Source of the DNA: Nematostella vectensis
Lineage: Eukaryota; Cnidaria; Anthozoa; Actiniaria; Edwardsiidae
Direction of reading: 5' to 3'
Length of the DNA stretch: 64,000 nucleotides
Assembly: GCF_932526225.1 (NCBI RefSeq)
Contig: NC_064043.1
Location: 5,571,501 to 5,635,500 of the forward strand
How positions within the stretch are numbered: the first letter of the stretch is position 1; each line of letters begins with the position of its first letter. Positions 34,501 to 46,400 of the stretch are shown in pieces. The notes beneath the pieces are model-generated. The model made no database searches, was not told the origin of the DNA, and saw nothing but the letters and a program-made list of their open reading frames with translations. A program made the translations under genes and the position numbers.

Positions 34501-37391
34501 ACCAAGTTTCGCCTTCTATTCACAGTCTATCTGTAGAAATGTCTATCTGTAGGTTGCGTTCTATTTGCTTTCGTCGCTGCTCCGGTTTCAAACGATTTCT
34601 TTCCTATCTTTTATATCATTTTAGTATTTTATTTTATAACGCTCTTATGCACTTTATCAGAATTCAGATAATGAAGTAATATCAAATCAAAAGGCTCGCA
34701 TGTTTTCTTTTAAGTTAATTAGATAAAAACACAACATTAATAGAAAACCGATCCGGATATCGGTACTCTTACAAAAATTGGGGTTTATCTGTTTGGACAA
34801 TATAAAGAGAAAGACAAAAGAAATGAATCTGCCCCAAAATATGAGTACCAACATGCATTGCGGTACGTGCTGTTCACCTATAAAACGCTCAGAATACCAC
34901 AAATGACGTCAATTTGCACAAGAAAATCAACAATTACAATAAAACAAGTCAGCTTGATTAGACAGTGCCTGGTTAGATGTGACATCACCTCGCCAAGAAT
35001 CCAACTACATCAAAACACCGAGGAATTTGTATTGAAAATTGGCCCAAGATTTAGCGGGAAATTTTGAAATTAGGGTCAAAAAGAGATTCTACGACTCAAA
35101 TTGATCTTTGGGGCTCGATACGAGGACCTTCTTCAGCTTGTGAATTGTGTTTAGAATAGCTTCCTTTCTCTGACAGGTCAAGAGTCACTTACAGAATGTT
35201 TGACGAGGACTCCAGAGAAGACACTTCGCCCCGAATAACTTAGTTGACTCGATGCAGCGATGCAAGTATAGTGAGATAAAGTTAACTGCTTGGATTGAAA
35301 TCTTTTAAAAGGGAAACAATAAGTAGAAAAATAAAAGGACACCTTGCTAAAAAATAAAAGGACACCTTGCTAACAAGGATAGTCTTGTGACAGTTTGTGG
35401 GTACCAACAGCGTCCTTGTAGCTGTTTTCCAAGTGCTCAGATATAAAAAAATGCTGCTCTTAGCTTCTATCCTGCTAGCAGAGCTTTCTTCCTGTTTGTT
35501 TCTATCATTTCACTTATAGCGAAAGAACATCGAAAGAACAGACTCGCGGCACGGATAAGTTAACTGATAGAAGCAAACAGGAATAAAACACTGCTTGCAG
35601 GGCATTAGCTTCAAATTCTAAAAAGCGAAACACTACTAAATATAGATCGAACTTTCGGCAAAACAAACACACAATGAGAAACCTTTCAACCACTTGAGAT
35701 GCCCTGTTTCGAAGCTAAATTTAGCCAGATGACTTTCATTTAAATAAAAAAAAGAAGCTATCGAAACTCTTTCTCGACGTCTATAAAGCTTGGACACATT
35801 CCATATAAAAGCGTTTTTTTTTTTATAAGACCACTATTGTGTGAAAAGCGGTTTGGTATAGGCGTTTTAGAGAGAACAATCGCGTCGAGGCAAGGGCAGG
35901 GGTTTTAACCTAAAATGTCCACATTTGATGAGGGATTTTGCTATCTGCTTAATATCACCCTACAGGAAAATAATTTCAGTAATTCACCGTGATTACAGAC
36001 AGGGACATGTGACTTGATAATTGAACATCTCTTGATTCTCGGTCTAATAATTATAGTAGCTGGTGTTGATTTGCGCGCCACGGAGCCAGCTAATCCACGA
36101 AATTGAGAAGCTTGTTATTCACTGATTCGGGTCTTTTCGTCATAAGAATAGTATTGCATCCTCGTCTGAAGCTTAATATGAAATCGAAACCAAACTTTCA
36201 GAAGCTTCAGGGTGTCTCTTATTGAAAGAAAATGTGTTTTGAAAAACCTGTGACCTTCGTTTAAGGCTTAATGCATATACATAAAAAGCTGATTTATGCA
36301 CCCCTTAGGCATTTTAGTCTCGTCGAGAACATACTAGAATAATAACATGCAATATCGAGTAAAAATGTGTTTCGGAGTATTAAATGTTTTAGACAACGTC
36401 GCACTAAAGTAGTATTGTTTTATTTCCGTGAATGGGTCTAGACGTTACTTCATGACATAGAAAGTTAACAAGCAATCTAAACGTTTATTTTACAAATTTA
36501 GGGAAAATCGCTGTATTCGCACTTAAAGGTTGATAAATGAATCCAATTAACAATGCGTATTTCACACTGAAAGTGATCGCTTTGAAAAATTGGTAAAATA
36601 TATCAGTGATATTGATCACCTGTTGAAACCGATAATTAGGCTGTCTGGGTGAGCAAAAATATCTTGAACTATTCTAGAACATATTTACCAGAGGACGTAG
36701 CTATGATTTTTTGATGAAAATTTAAGACGAAAAATATCATCGCCTATTTCGAGTAGACGAACAACTTACAGGTTTCCATGACAAGAAAATTAAAAAACAT
36801 TAAACACCCTAGGCACCATGACCCAGGAATCACTCTATCGCCTACTTTAACTGGAAACGCTATTCAATAACTTAGAATAAGATTTAATATGTGCTGTGCT
36901 AGACTTGTCACCTTACCTGACCCGTCCTCGTAAAAACCAAGAAGAGTTCTTTCGTATTTCCGCAAATTCAGCTTCAACTGTCTATTCTCCTTCGCCAACC
37001 TCTTAAAAGTCTTCAGCGCTTTCATTTCACGTTGGAGCGCATTTTGCAGTCTTTCCCGTAGGATTTTATTTTCGGCTCTGAGGATATTGAATCGCTCACT
37101 AAGGTGTGAATTCTCAGTGTTTTGAGCGGCCGTCGACGACAACCTAGACGAACGACTATCTGGTGCTGAAGTGACACTATTCATGTTTTCATCCATTACC
37201 AACGAACCCAAAGCTTCTTCCAGATATTTAGGGTCAAATGCAGCGATGCTTGCGGCAAAGGAGTCTGAGTCCGCTCTCTTCCTGGCCTGAGTATTATTGG
37301 GAACGTAATCCCTTGTTCGTCTTCTTCGCAGTGGTGGGCTATGTCCGGCTTGTACTCGTTCAGACATTCTAACGTTCACTGCCGAATCCAT
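18782..37391 (-). CDS. RhoGEF of the PLEKHG5/6 type (coiled coil, DH, PH), 24 exons
   Basis: Exons in transcript order: 37391-36917, 31742-31406, 30841-30624, 30105-29840, 29673-29539, 28878-28633, 27844-27758, 27643-27521, 27006-26966, 26881-26751, 26400-26338, 26118-26066, 25691-25581, 25190-24924, 24129-24028, 23657-23547, 22831-22736, 22211-22130, 21879-21764, 21294-21201, 20783-20695, 19715-19664, 19407-19310, 19021-18782. All phases agree; 1210 residues plus stop. Exon 1 ends in a leucine-rich coiled coil (about 92-155). Exons 2-10 encode an S/D/E-rich, probably disordered region. The DH domain (about 790-985) shows [18 protein letters not shown], then [23 protein letters not shown], the classic CR3 helix. 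The PH domain (about 1030-1145) shows [18 protein letters not shown] and a final [13 protein letters not shown] pairs catalyse GDP/GTP exchange on Rho GTPases. The PH region resembles vertebrate PLEKHG5 most; PLEKHG6 is the alternative. A TTGTTACAG acceptor at 37413 suggests an upstream non-coding exon. Donors GTTCGT (exon 7), GTCAGC (exon 10) and GTTGGT (exon 21) are unusual. Confidence 0.88.
19775..20478. repeat. ~95-bp tandem array in RhoGEF intron 21 (7 units)
   Basis: Seven units with core GGGAGGGGTGTGAAAGGGG, ATTAGTTGGCATAGTGGGG and TAAGTCACCTGTTTA. Spacing of TCACCTG at 19841, 19925, 20020, 20115, 20210, 20310 and 20423 gives periods of 84, 95, 95, 95, 100 and 113. The outer right units are the most diverged. 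It lies between PH-domain exons 20695-20783 and 19664-19715. Confidence 0.9.
23072..23296. mobile_element. 225-bp MITE with GACTTGCGCTAAGAGATCACGTGA ends
   Basis: Left arm from 23072 and right arm ending 23296 are inverted repeats of about 36 bp, each containing TCACGTGA and the block TTTGG.TGGC. The interior has no coding capacity. It sits in a RhoGEF intron between exons 23547-23657 and 22736-22831. No clear target duplication was identified. Confidence 0.7.
24190..24780. repeat. GTCACG-rich 15/30-bp minisatellite in RhoGEF intron
   Basis: About 590 bp of degenerate 15-bp units of the form GACACGGTCACGCAT and GACACAGTCACGTAC, with a 30-bp super-period from alternation of the two. All frames on the minus strand read as VTVS-type repeats, a consequence of the period. 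It lies between exons 24924-25190 and 24028-24129 and is dense in CpG and in TCACGT. Confidence 0.9.
25192..25331. repeat. 47-bp tandem triplication at the acceptor of RhoGEF exon 14
   Basis: Three units starting near 25192, 25239 and 25286 (core TATAAATATAGGGTTTGAG, then AGAAAGTCGTATTAT). On the minus strand the first unit forms the 3' splice site of exon 24924-25190 (TTTATACAG). The other two units carry the same tail as TATACAAG. Confidence 0.85.
25337..25417. mobile_element. Half copy of the GACTTGCGC MITE
   Basis: The reverse complement of 25337-25417 matches the left half of the element at 23072: GACTTGCGCTAAGAGAT, GTTTGGGTGGCAAAC, CGCGCTCAGGCTTTAGCG. The second inverted arm is missing, so this is a truncated copy or one end of a longer relative. 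Confidence 0.7.
26165..26337. repeat. Degenerate ~21-bp array carrying copies of the exon 11 splice donor
   Basis: Units of the form AGACTTACCGAAGGCTAGC. On the minus strand each reads GGTAAGTCTTC or GGTAAGTGTTC, the same sequence as the real donor of RhoGEF exon 26338-26400 (CG|GTAAGTCTTC). Additional copies lie near 26299, 26257 and 26236, just downstream in the intron. Confidence 0.75.
26461..26630. repeat. 85-bp direct tandem duplication in RhoGEF intron
   Basis: TGTAGCGTCGTGTCTAAGAG recurs 85 bp later (26461 and 26546), with nearly identical sequence through TTTACTGTAGGACAACGGCG. Two copies, presumably recent. Confidence 0.9.
28480..28613. mobile_element. MITE family A, copy 2 (left end truncated)
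   Basis: Shares CACCCAGGATTGG, the ~47-bp core and the right terminus GTGTACGCGCCTG with the copy at 48559-48724. The left terminus is missing. The right end stops 19 bp from the splice donor of RhoGEF exon 28633-28878, so it lies in the first bases of that intron. Confidence 0.75.
31890..32515. repeat. GAT/GTT-rich compound minisatellite
   Basis: Starts with a 54-bp unit (AATGAGGACGTCGTCGATAA, AAGACGTATGGTAATGG) in two copies with a third partial one. It continues as longer units of GATGATTGTGATGATGATAA and TGTTGCTGTTGTAATTGATG. A 218-codon frame on + and a 244-codon frame on - are both open because the sequence is built of triplets. It lies in RhoGEF intron 1 and neither frame looks like a gene. 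Confidence 0.85.
33688..33808 (-). CDS. Possible alternative first coding exon of the RhoGEF
   Basis: Inside RhoGEF intron 1. On the minus strand an ATG at 33808 (context CCAAGATGC, A at -3) opens 40 codons beginning [14 protein letters not shown] and ends G|GTAAAG at 33688 in phase 1. That is the phase needed to join exon 2 at 31742, replacing the coiled-coil N-terminus. No acceptor is needed if this is an alternative promoter. Support is the open frame, Kozak context, donor and matching phase; chance cannot be excluded. Confidence 0.35.
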
Positions 37392-37412
37392 TTACTGGGG
37401 GTCTTGGTTTTC

Positions 37413-40400
37413 CTGTAACAAGGCCGAATATTAGAAATGGCTGGTATCTTCATTTAATAATTGTGGTGGCCTGGTACGCGGTAGCTATGGCATAACGTTT
37501 TACATCCTCTAGAGCAATGAATGGTCCGGGTTTCGTGGCAGATAATAACAAACTCTTCCAAGGAAAAAAGGAACCCCTGAAATCCAAAGCTTCAAATAGA
37601 CTCAAAGGGAAATTGTTTTATATTAATCATAGTTTTGAAATTGCTAAATTGTTTAAATTCTAATCATTTTGAGCCGAAAATTATCATTCTATAAATCTCG
37701 AATTGGTTATTATTATCATTATTATGATGGTACCACGCTGGAAGCCCTACGATATGCCGCTGATAAGGAAAGGCTCGCTTAGCAAAACACACGAAAACAA
37801 GTAAACAATTTTTAAACAGGATAAATTGGCCATCAGATAGAAACAGGGGGAAAATACAAGAATGTTGTCGTGTTCGATGCAGATATTACGAGTGCAAATA
37901 TTGGTGTTACGAAACATGACTCAAACAACTTTTTACAACAACCCCAAATTACACACCTCAGAATCAACAATTATTCCAAACCATTCATTTGTTTAGAGAT
38001 GCCTTGATAAATAAACTTTAGGAACTAAAACACTAGGGAATTCTTAGTCTGTCGATTTTGAATTGAAGTTAGATTAGAAACCGTCTAAGAACCGAAAAGT
38101 GCTAAATAGTCAAACACACAAGTCTTCTACAAAGCCAGGCTCGCACTTACAGTTATTTCATGCTGCGTTACAGTCCACATCGCCTTTGAACCGAAATCAG
38201 CTAAACATCCGGTTGGATTTCAGTCGAGATTAATAACTTACACAACCCTTTTCTCGGGCTAATAGCTGCTAAACAACCAATTGAAGTTATATACGTGCAT
38301 GTATTATGGAAAGCAATCCCTAAGGGCTTAAACAACGCTTTCTTTTGAACCAGTCACCAAGGACTTATTTTGCATATGTTGGACCGCGCGTTTGAAAAGG
38401 CTATTGTTCGGAAGTGGGCCGACTAAATAAATTCAATAAAAACTCGGCAATGAAACCTTACTTCCTTTCATATAACCCACAGACCACATAAGTCGAGGTT
38501 AACAATACCTGGAATAATGTTTTTTTTTTTTTCACCATTCCGAACTGATCTTTAAAAAACTATGGATATAATCAATGGCGAAGTGGTTTGATAGGGTTGT
38601 AATGAATACCAGAGAACTTTGACTCACATTAGAAAGTGGCTTTCACTCCTTTTCAGGTGCATCAATTCGATTTCTTTTGAAAATGACACGACTGCTTGTC
38701 GGAAGAAGATTGATGCGTAAATCTACAACATCCATCATGGTTGAGCTATACCTCAATACCAAGGCCACAAGAGCGGCATATCGCTAACTTGCTCTAGGTA
38801 CTAGCAGAGGAGAGATCAGGAGAGATGACCTTCAAAATTGTATTGGGACGTTTGACAAGCAAATAGTATCACATAACAGACTGACTTGCAGCAGTGGATG
38901 CGCACAGACACTCGAGTTGAGGACGAACTGGCGGAGCGAATCAAAATCGCTCTCTCAACAGTTTATTTAATCAAAGTTGATAGGAAGATAAACAGGTCTA
39001 GTTGTAAGATGCCCTTGCAATTATTCAAAAATATGTAAAAGCGAGTGCCAAATGTCGGGGGTAATCGCACTTTCACTGTGTCAGAAAGAAATGGACCTCT
39101 CTTAAACTTTTAATTAGTCTCTAACTCATTTGTGTCTTGTCTTGTCTTTGTTTTGTCGAAGAGCAGCGCTTTTCTTCATATAATGAACGTGACAATATTT
39201 TTGCCGGTGTTGGTTATTTGAGGGATTAAAAGGCTTTAAAAATGTCAGAAATTCGAATGTTTGAAGGGAAATTTGCTCAGGTTTTGCAGTACGTAATTGG
39301 AGGATCAAGTTGCGCTAACTTTAAGAATCATACTGCACATGCGCATCCTCAACCAATCAAAACTCACGATAGAAAAATTCGCTTGAGCTATAAAACATCC
39401 AATGCTCTTCATATCAGCTTGTCAAATATATAGAATTTAAAGCCAGTTTTAACCGAACATGCTACTGCAAGCTAAGTAAGCCACTCTTCAAAGAGAGGGC
39501 TCAAATACCTCGAAAGAAAGACCAAAAATGAACAACGTTTCCAATGTTTCATAAAGTATTTCCTACAGAAAAATTATTCAGATAAAATTTTGTACAAAAA
39601 TCGCTCATGAGCTCATAGACGAAACCAAAATCTTTCCCATACATTAACATTATCAACAATGCAGACTTCTGCAAAGCGCAATGTTATGCCGTCAAACTAG
39701 CTTTGCGTACCTCACTTTTCATTGGTGTCCTGTACGTGAAATGTTCGACCGAAGTCCTTGCGATGCAAGCTGCTTCATGTTCCATGCATCTAAATATTTT
39801 ATTGAATACTTTGCTCTCTCATAGTACTAAGGTAAATGGGATACAAAACACTAAAGAACTTTTCTCTTTCCATCGCACCTTTTACTGTCATTGCTACCAC
39901 ATTAACACCCTTAAAGGAAACCACAAAATGATGCGGAAAAGTTTGAAACTTACGGATAGAACGGCGAGAAAAGAGAGAATTTGTGCTCTTAGAAAATACA
40001 ACCAAACCACTGCCACTATCAATATACAAATTGCAAATTTTCAAAAGCGTTTGACTTTAACCTATATATGTTTATACGTGTGCCAGGCCCAGTATATATT
40101 CTGATTTGCCCGCCCCTTTTGTTTTTATAAGAATTATTCAAACAGCAATTTATATAAAAGGTCTTGAACATACGCGCGTTGAGCTATGACGAGTCAAAAC
40201 ATTGTCCATGGAGCGCAAAACACGCCTCCACGAAATCGAAATGAATTTGCTAGTCAAAACAAACTTACAAAACTGTTTCTTTGCATGAATATTCCGAATG
40301 AATACTTTATACCATGCCGATATGAAAAAAACAGCTTTTAAGTAGTTCTCACGAATTTCTTGATGATATAGTGGTATAGTCTTTGATATATTTCAAGTAT

Positions 40401-43400
40401 ATCGTACAAAATAATAGTGTAAATAAATTTACAAAAAAAAAAAAAAACTTACAAAACTGTTTCTTTGCATGAATATTCCGAATGAATACTTTATACCATG
40501 CCGATATGAAAAAACAGCTTTTAAGTAGTTCTCACGAATTTCTTGATGATATAGTGGTATAGTCTTTGACATATTTCAAGTATATCGTACAAAATAATAG
40601 TGTAAATAAATTTTGAAATCAGAATTGAATATTAGATAATAACAATAACACCTGGGAATATTCAAATAGTTGAAACTCGTTACAAGTTGCTCAAATTAAT
40701 CTAGAATATTCCACCATATTGCATAGGGATTCTATATTTTGTAAATGACAAACTACTTGATAAATAGACCGCCGAGATCAGGCGTAAAGTAGCAAAAATT
40801 TTCGTTCCGAGGCTTTATATTTAATTATATTTCATCTTTTACTGAATAACGCTATTATTCCGATTCGAAGTAGAAAGCGGAAAAATACCTCGAAAACATC
40901 AACCAGCCACTTCCTTTTAGAATTATATGCACTTGTCTTACATCTATGTACTACATTTCTACATACAGAAGCCCTAAACCTTTCTGTAAATATAGTTGTA
41001 TTCTGTGATAAGTATTATTGTATAAGGACTATAAGTACTTTGTACTTACCAAATATTCTTTTCAACAGTTATGGCATTGTATGCGATAAGCAGATGTCCT
41101 TATCGTAGAATTTCTTTATGATTTCGTATAACTGGACGAAAACAAGCGCCTAACTTTCGACCCGTTCATGAAAAGCATGGCTAAAAAAGTCAAGGAAACT
41201 CTGTTGTTAAACCAAACATGTTTTGAGTTTCGCTTTTTGTCAACAATAGCACCTAAAACAATCCATCAATTTTGCCAATTGAGGGTATGTCACGTCTAAA
41301 ACCGCCATGTCACTGGGACGTCAAATACATTCGAAGAGGATAAAATTGGGAAAAATGGATAAATGAAAAAATCTTAGGTAATATTATCCAATAATTTTGA
41401 GCCTAAATCTCTATTTAGTGTATTTTTCGCCACTAACCGACATTACAGACTCCTGGTTAGATTAGAAAATAAAACAATTGTCTTTTCTTAACAGGTTATT
41501 TGAAATTCTAGTTATCAGTTATAAATAGACGTTACGATGATTTATGTCATTGCATAGTCCTTTTTTTCTCTAGCATTTTGCATATTCAGTGGAAAAAAGC
41601 ACGCAACTAGCTTATTTTAACTAACAGCTTGTTGAATATGAAATTTCGAGAATTGGACTGGAATTATAAACGGGACTCTACATTAATAATTAAAAAATAC
41701 AGACAAATACTATACCGAAATGTTTGTCGTTGTCACGTCCGAATTATGCCGAAAACAGGAGAGAAGGTAGCAATTGTGTTAAAAATTTTCGTGTCTAAAC
41801 ACAGCATTATCGTAAAAATGTGTATGTGAGAGAACTGAGGGGGTGGGGGGTATGGAAGAATTATATGGAAAAATACCGTTGTTATCTTTTCTTATCATTA
41901 TGAGAACAAGAATCGGGTTTTGTATGGTACATGAACGAATACTAAACTAAGCTTTTCACTTCGCGTGCGTTAACATGCGTATGGTTTACAAAATAATAAA
42001 AGCAACGCGCAAGCGCAAGACAAAACGCCTATATGTATGCCTATGAATCCATGTTTTGAAATAAGTAATTTTTGGCAATTAACCTAAAAGCTTCTTTTTT
42101 CTAATTTTGCCCCTTTGTAAACAGATAATTTTGAACAATTTGTGAGGATGTGCACGAATGTGAGGGAAAATGAAAGTGAACGAGCTGGAAGATTCTGCAG
42201 TCAGCAGTGAAAAAAACAAAACATAAACAAAACTCGTAGATAATCAGATAAGTGTTGGGCCCACCTTGAAATAATGGCCAAGGTAAAAAAAAAACACTAA
42301 AAAGTCAAAAGGTTTAACTCATTTATATTAATTCCCTCTATTTTATCAGTTTATAGGGAACCAGAACACATATTCAATTATACGCTTAAGACACAGTAAA
42401 GGTTTTCTTTTAATATGTAGTAGCTCTGAAACGACAGGGATTAATTAAAGAGACAAAGGAGGCTTATGGACTTACATTAATATAATCAAAACTATCTTGA
42501 ATGTTTTTCAGCTTTTTTGACCGTGCTTGCTCAGTGAATACACAAATCTGCACGTTTGAGGGGCTTTGGCGAGTGTCATTTATGTATGAATATACGTTTT
42601 CCCAGCCCTTATGAAACGGGTAAAGGGAAACTAATTGAATGGAACAAATTACTGATGTGCAGGTTGCACAAGGTTGATAGAAAAATAAGGGACTGGATCT
42701 TCCTTAAGTTAAAACAGCTAAAAACTAAAAATAATGAATAAATAAAACTTGGGGGAAACCCCAGGTCTAAAGCATTTACTGGTTTTCAAAATAACATACG
42801 TATTACTGCAGATTACTGGCACTTATAGCTCTTTTACAACAAAGGCTCTTAACACTTCAAAATATAAACCACTAATACCTATTTCTAGTCTAGTAAAAGG
42901 TACATTGAAAGGGCACATATTTATTCCTTTTTCCCACCACCAACAGAAACAATTAAAAAACAAAACACATTCGACCACTTTCGAATTCATAAAAATACTA
43001 ACGCGTGATAGCGGTAGAAGAAAATATTATTTATCAGATTTAGGAATAACTAGATTAACAACGATTATTTCACAATAATGTTGGGAACTATCATCCAAAT
43101 ACGAAGATAGTAACAATCAGAAATTTGTAAATGCTTATTCTTACCCCACATGACGAAATCAGCTTGAATCCGATCAAAACACTTGCAGAGTACGTCCGTT
43201 TTTATCCCAAAGCACTCGATTTGGATAAAACAAGATTAGATGTGATGTATACGTCGCGCACTCATCGACGCAGCCTCGTAAATTCTCTTAGACGCAGAAT
43301 GCTGTGTCAAAAAGTATTTAACAATAACTTGTACTGATCTGTTTAGTTTCTGTGACTCCTCTGGTGATTATGAACCTGGAGGATGTGTGACACTCGGCAA

Positions 43401-46400
43401 ACTAGGCGGGGCAAGACTTAATCACTTCTTTGCGGCGGCCGAATGAGTTTAATTGTTTTTCATTCCGTTCCGTACGTGCGCTACAGCGCTTCACAAGACA
43501 CGAGAGCAGTTTAATCGTTTTTGTGATGGAGTTCTAACAATTTTGTTTATTTAGCAGTGAGAATTTTGTTTCGTGCTGGGACATGCGAAGGTGATCAGTG
43601 TGTTTAAGACCGTTAGACAATATGACCTCACGCACAAGCTTGTACGGTCATCAAAGACACGAAATACAAAGAGTCTATTTTATAGAGCAAACTAGTACAA
43701 GTGCGTTGCGATAAAGCTTCTTAGCCGGTATCCTCATTTTCATTATGTCGTTTAGTCATTTTCGCGTACTCCTTCAGGAAGGTCATGCCGCGGACTAACC
43801 TACAAGAACAAGCTAAAATAGAAGCACAATAAAAAAAATATAGTGTATCTTTGTTTTATGGCACAAAAGAATTAAAGCGTTAATAAATAGGATTCGTTAC
43901 GAAGCCAGTAAAGATCATTTAAGTCATTAATTTGATTCGGCAGCTTTTTCTCTAGCAACTTTGTGAGAGAGTGACAGACCGCATAATGTGGACGCAGTTT
44001 TTACCGCGACGCAAAGTAGGGGGTATGTTCAATATGTGCACAGCTTTCGAAATTGTTGACAAAGAGATTAACTCAATGCGGGCACAATTTGTTCCGACCT
44101 GAAGGGCGATCTTGAATGTACCAAAAACACCGCTTAAAATCCTCTAGAGCTCAACCAAAACACACAAGAAATAACAAGATATCTATAGAGAGGTTTCAAA
44201 GCTTGTGGGGCGAGAAGAAGGGGAAAATTCAAGAAATGTTGAACATATGGCATAAGTATTAATTAAAATGCTGTTAAGCTAGTGATAATATTTACAAATG
44301 AATATTTTTTCTACGTGTTCGCACGAACCAATCGATGATAATAAGAAGATAGAAAGAGTTTCTCCTTTTTATTGCCAAAGCATGAATCGGTTTAGAACGA
44401 AAAAAACAAACAGTTGTTTTAACAGGTTTATATATGCCATTTTCCATAATTTAAAAAAGAAGAACCTCTAAAAATTTCAAGAGTATACTGACTAATTGTA
44501 GCAACTATGAAATATATTTCAGTTTAGTTACTGATGATTATATTTTTCATCTTTGTGTTTCGGGATTCCTGTGGCGCGTGGGAATTTAAAGGCTATGTGC
44601 AGACGTCCTATCCGAGCGCCTGTGAAGGTTGCTGAAACACATCTGATACATTTGAGATCATGTTCCCATAGGGATTTCAATGGTTTCTCCGGTAGGCAAC
44701 ATTACTCCGGTAGCTAGCGCTATGTGCTGTAGTCCAAAATTTATTATGTGATTCTGCATGTCAAATTGCAAATTGCCCTTGAATTTATCCAGAGCCCTTT
44801 CAGACCTACCCTACCAATCGTAATGGTGAAAAATTGTGGCTAGAAAATTCTTGAAAACCCAGGGCTTCGAAGTTAGAATAATGATGATTTTCCACTGCCA
44901 TTTTTATAGGTTTATAGCTTTATGCTCTATGACAGTGGACAGGCTGTGTCTTAGAGAATCTACGAAGCTTGTCTGAAAACACCTCCCCCATCACGTCAAC
45001 TCTAATAATGCAAACTTTTCGAAACTTTACCCAAGAGCTTAGCCTCGTTTGATTGAATCAACGAATTAATGAAAAACCCGTATATACAGCTCCATGCCAG
45101 GGCGTTTAACACATGACATACCATATTTGGGGGGCCTCTTCAACTCCACACTCACGTAAACCTGCAGGGATTCACGTGCAAACAAGTGTAACCCTTTCAC
45201 TCCTGGGTACTTTTGAGTAAAATTGTAAGAAAAACAGACTGAAAACAGAAACTCCCCATCCCCCCCCATTTCAAGTCCAGAACTATCAGTTAAGCTAAGC
45301 TACCGCTGACCCAAGACGGTATGCCTTGAAGTTTCCAACAATGCACTGCGGTGCCTTTTCTTTCTAGCGACGGCACTGCTACAGCCTGTTGCTTACAACA
45401 GTTTTGCTTGTAATTTGCTTAAAAAATTACAGCTTTTTCACATCTGGAGAGTGCCTTAGGACATCATAAATTCTACTTGGGCATAATTAACGCTGTGCTT
45501 ATGGATGTTTGCACGCTAAGTGTTGATTCAATGGCATAATTCCTTATCTGGGCTTCACCAAGTGGGAAATGAATTTTCTAGTGAATGGTCTCATACTCTC
45601 CAATGTGGGCCATCTTTGCTACCCGACCTTATTCAAAAATTGTTTTCAGGCTTATTCTAGGTTCCTTGGACCTGGGAATGCTTTGTTTGGCTTCGGGGCA
45701 AAGAGACTTATAAAAAACTGTTATGATTCTGGGGGAGGAGATTGCCTGCCTGTCTGTCAAGGTGTTTCCAAGACTCCCATGATGCCGTGCAGGCATGCAA
45801 AATAGGCTAAACATGGTGCGGTGACTAGCTTCTAGTGGAGGTTCTAGCATTGATTATTGTGACTGAATGCTGTAAAATGAGACCTGACGGAGCGCAATAA
45901 CGGTATCTATTTGTGACTCAAGGTTGATATTTTGACAAAAGAGTCAATTCTATTACATTGCTTGGATGCGCTTTTGAAGGTCGTCTATGCCTTGGGGGAA
46001 TCCATGAGTATCCGGGTCTGGTGATGGTGGAGTTGGGCCTATATTTTACAGGCGTCTCAGGGCGTAATAGTAATGAAAGACGGAAAGTAGCATTCGTAGC
46101 GGGCGCCATTTTGAGTCTAGACAAAACGCTTATTTGCTACCACAGGTCTCCCGCGCCGCATCCGCTCTTTTACAGCGATAGTTCTTTTTCCATGCCACTG
46201 AGAGAGTGGTTATTACGATTCTCCGGAAACCCCCCTTCCCTCTTACTGTTTAAAAAAAAACACACTTCACTATAAAAAAACTTGGTTGAACTCCCTGTGG
46301 TTCATAGACTCTATTTGAGAGACACGAGCGTGAAAAAGACCAAATTTTTTTTCTCTACATCTCTGCGAGCTGTGCGTGGCGTAACCGACTAAGACAGGCC

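Noticed and set aside
45918-46124. Minus-strand frame starting MAPATNATFRLSLLL as a first exon
   Set aside because: Good start context and a GTAATA donor-like end, but no downstream exon or family was recognised, so not annotated as a gene.
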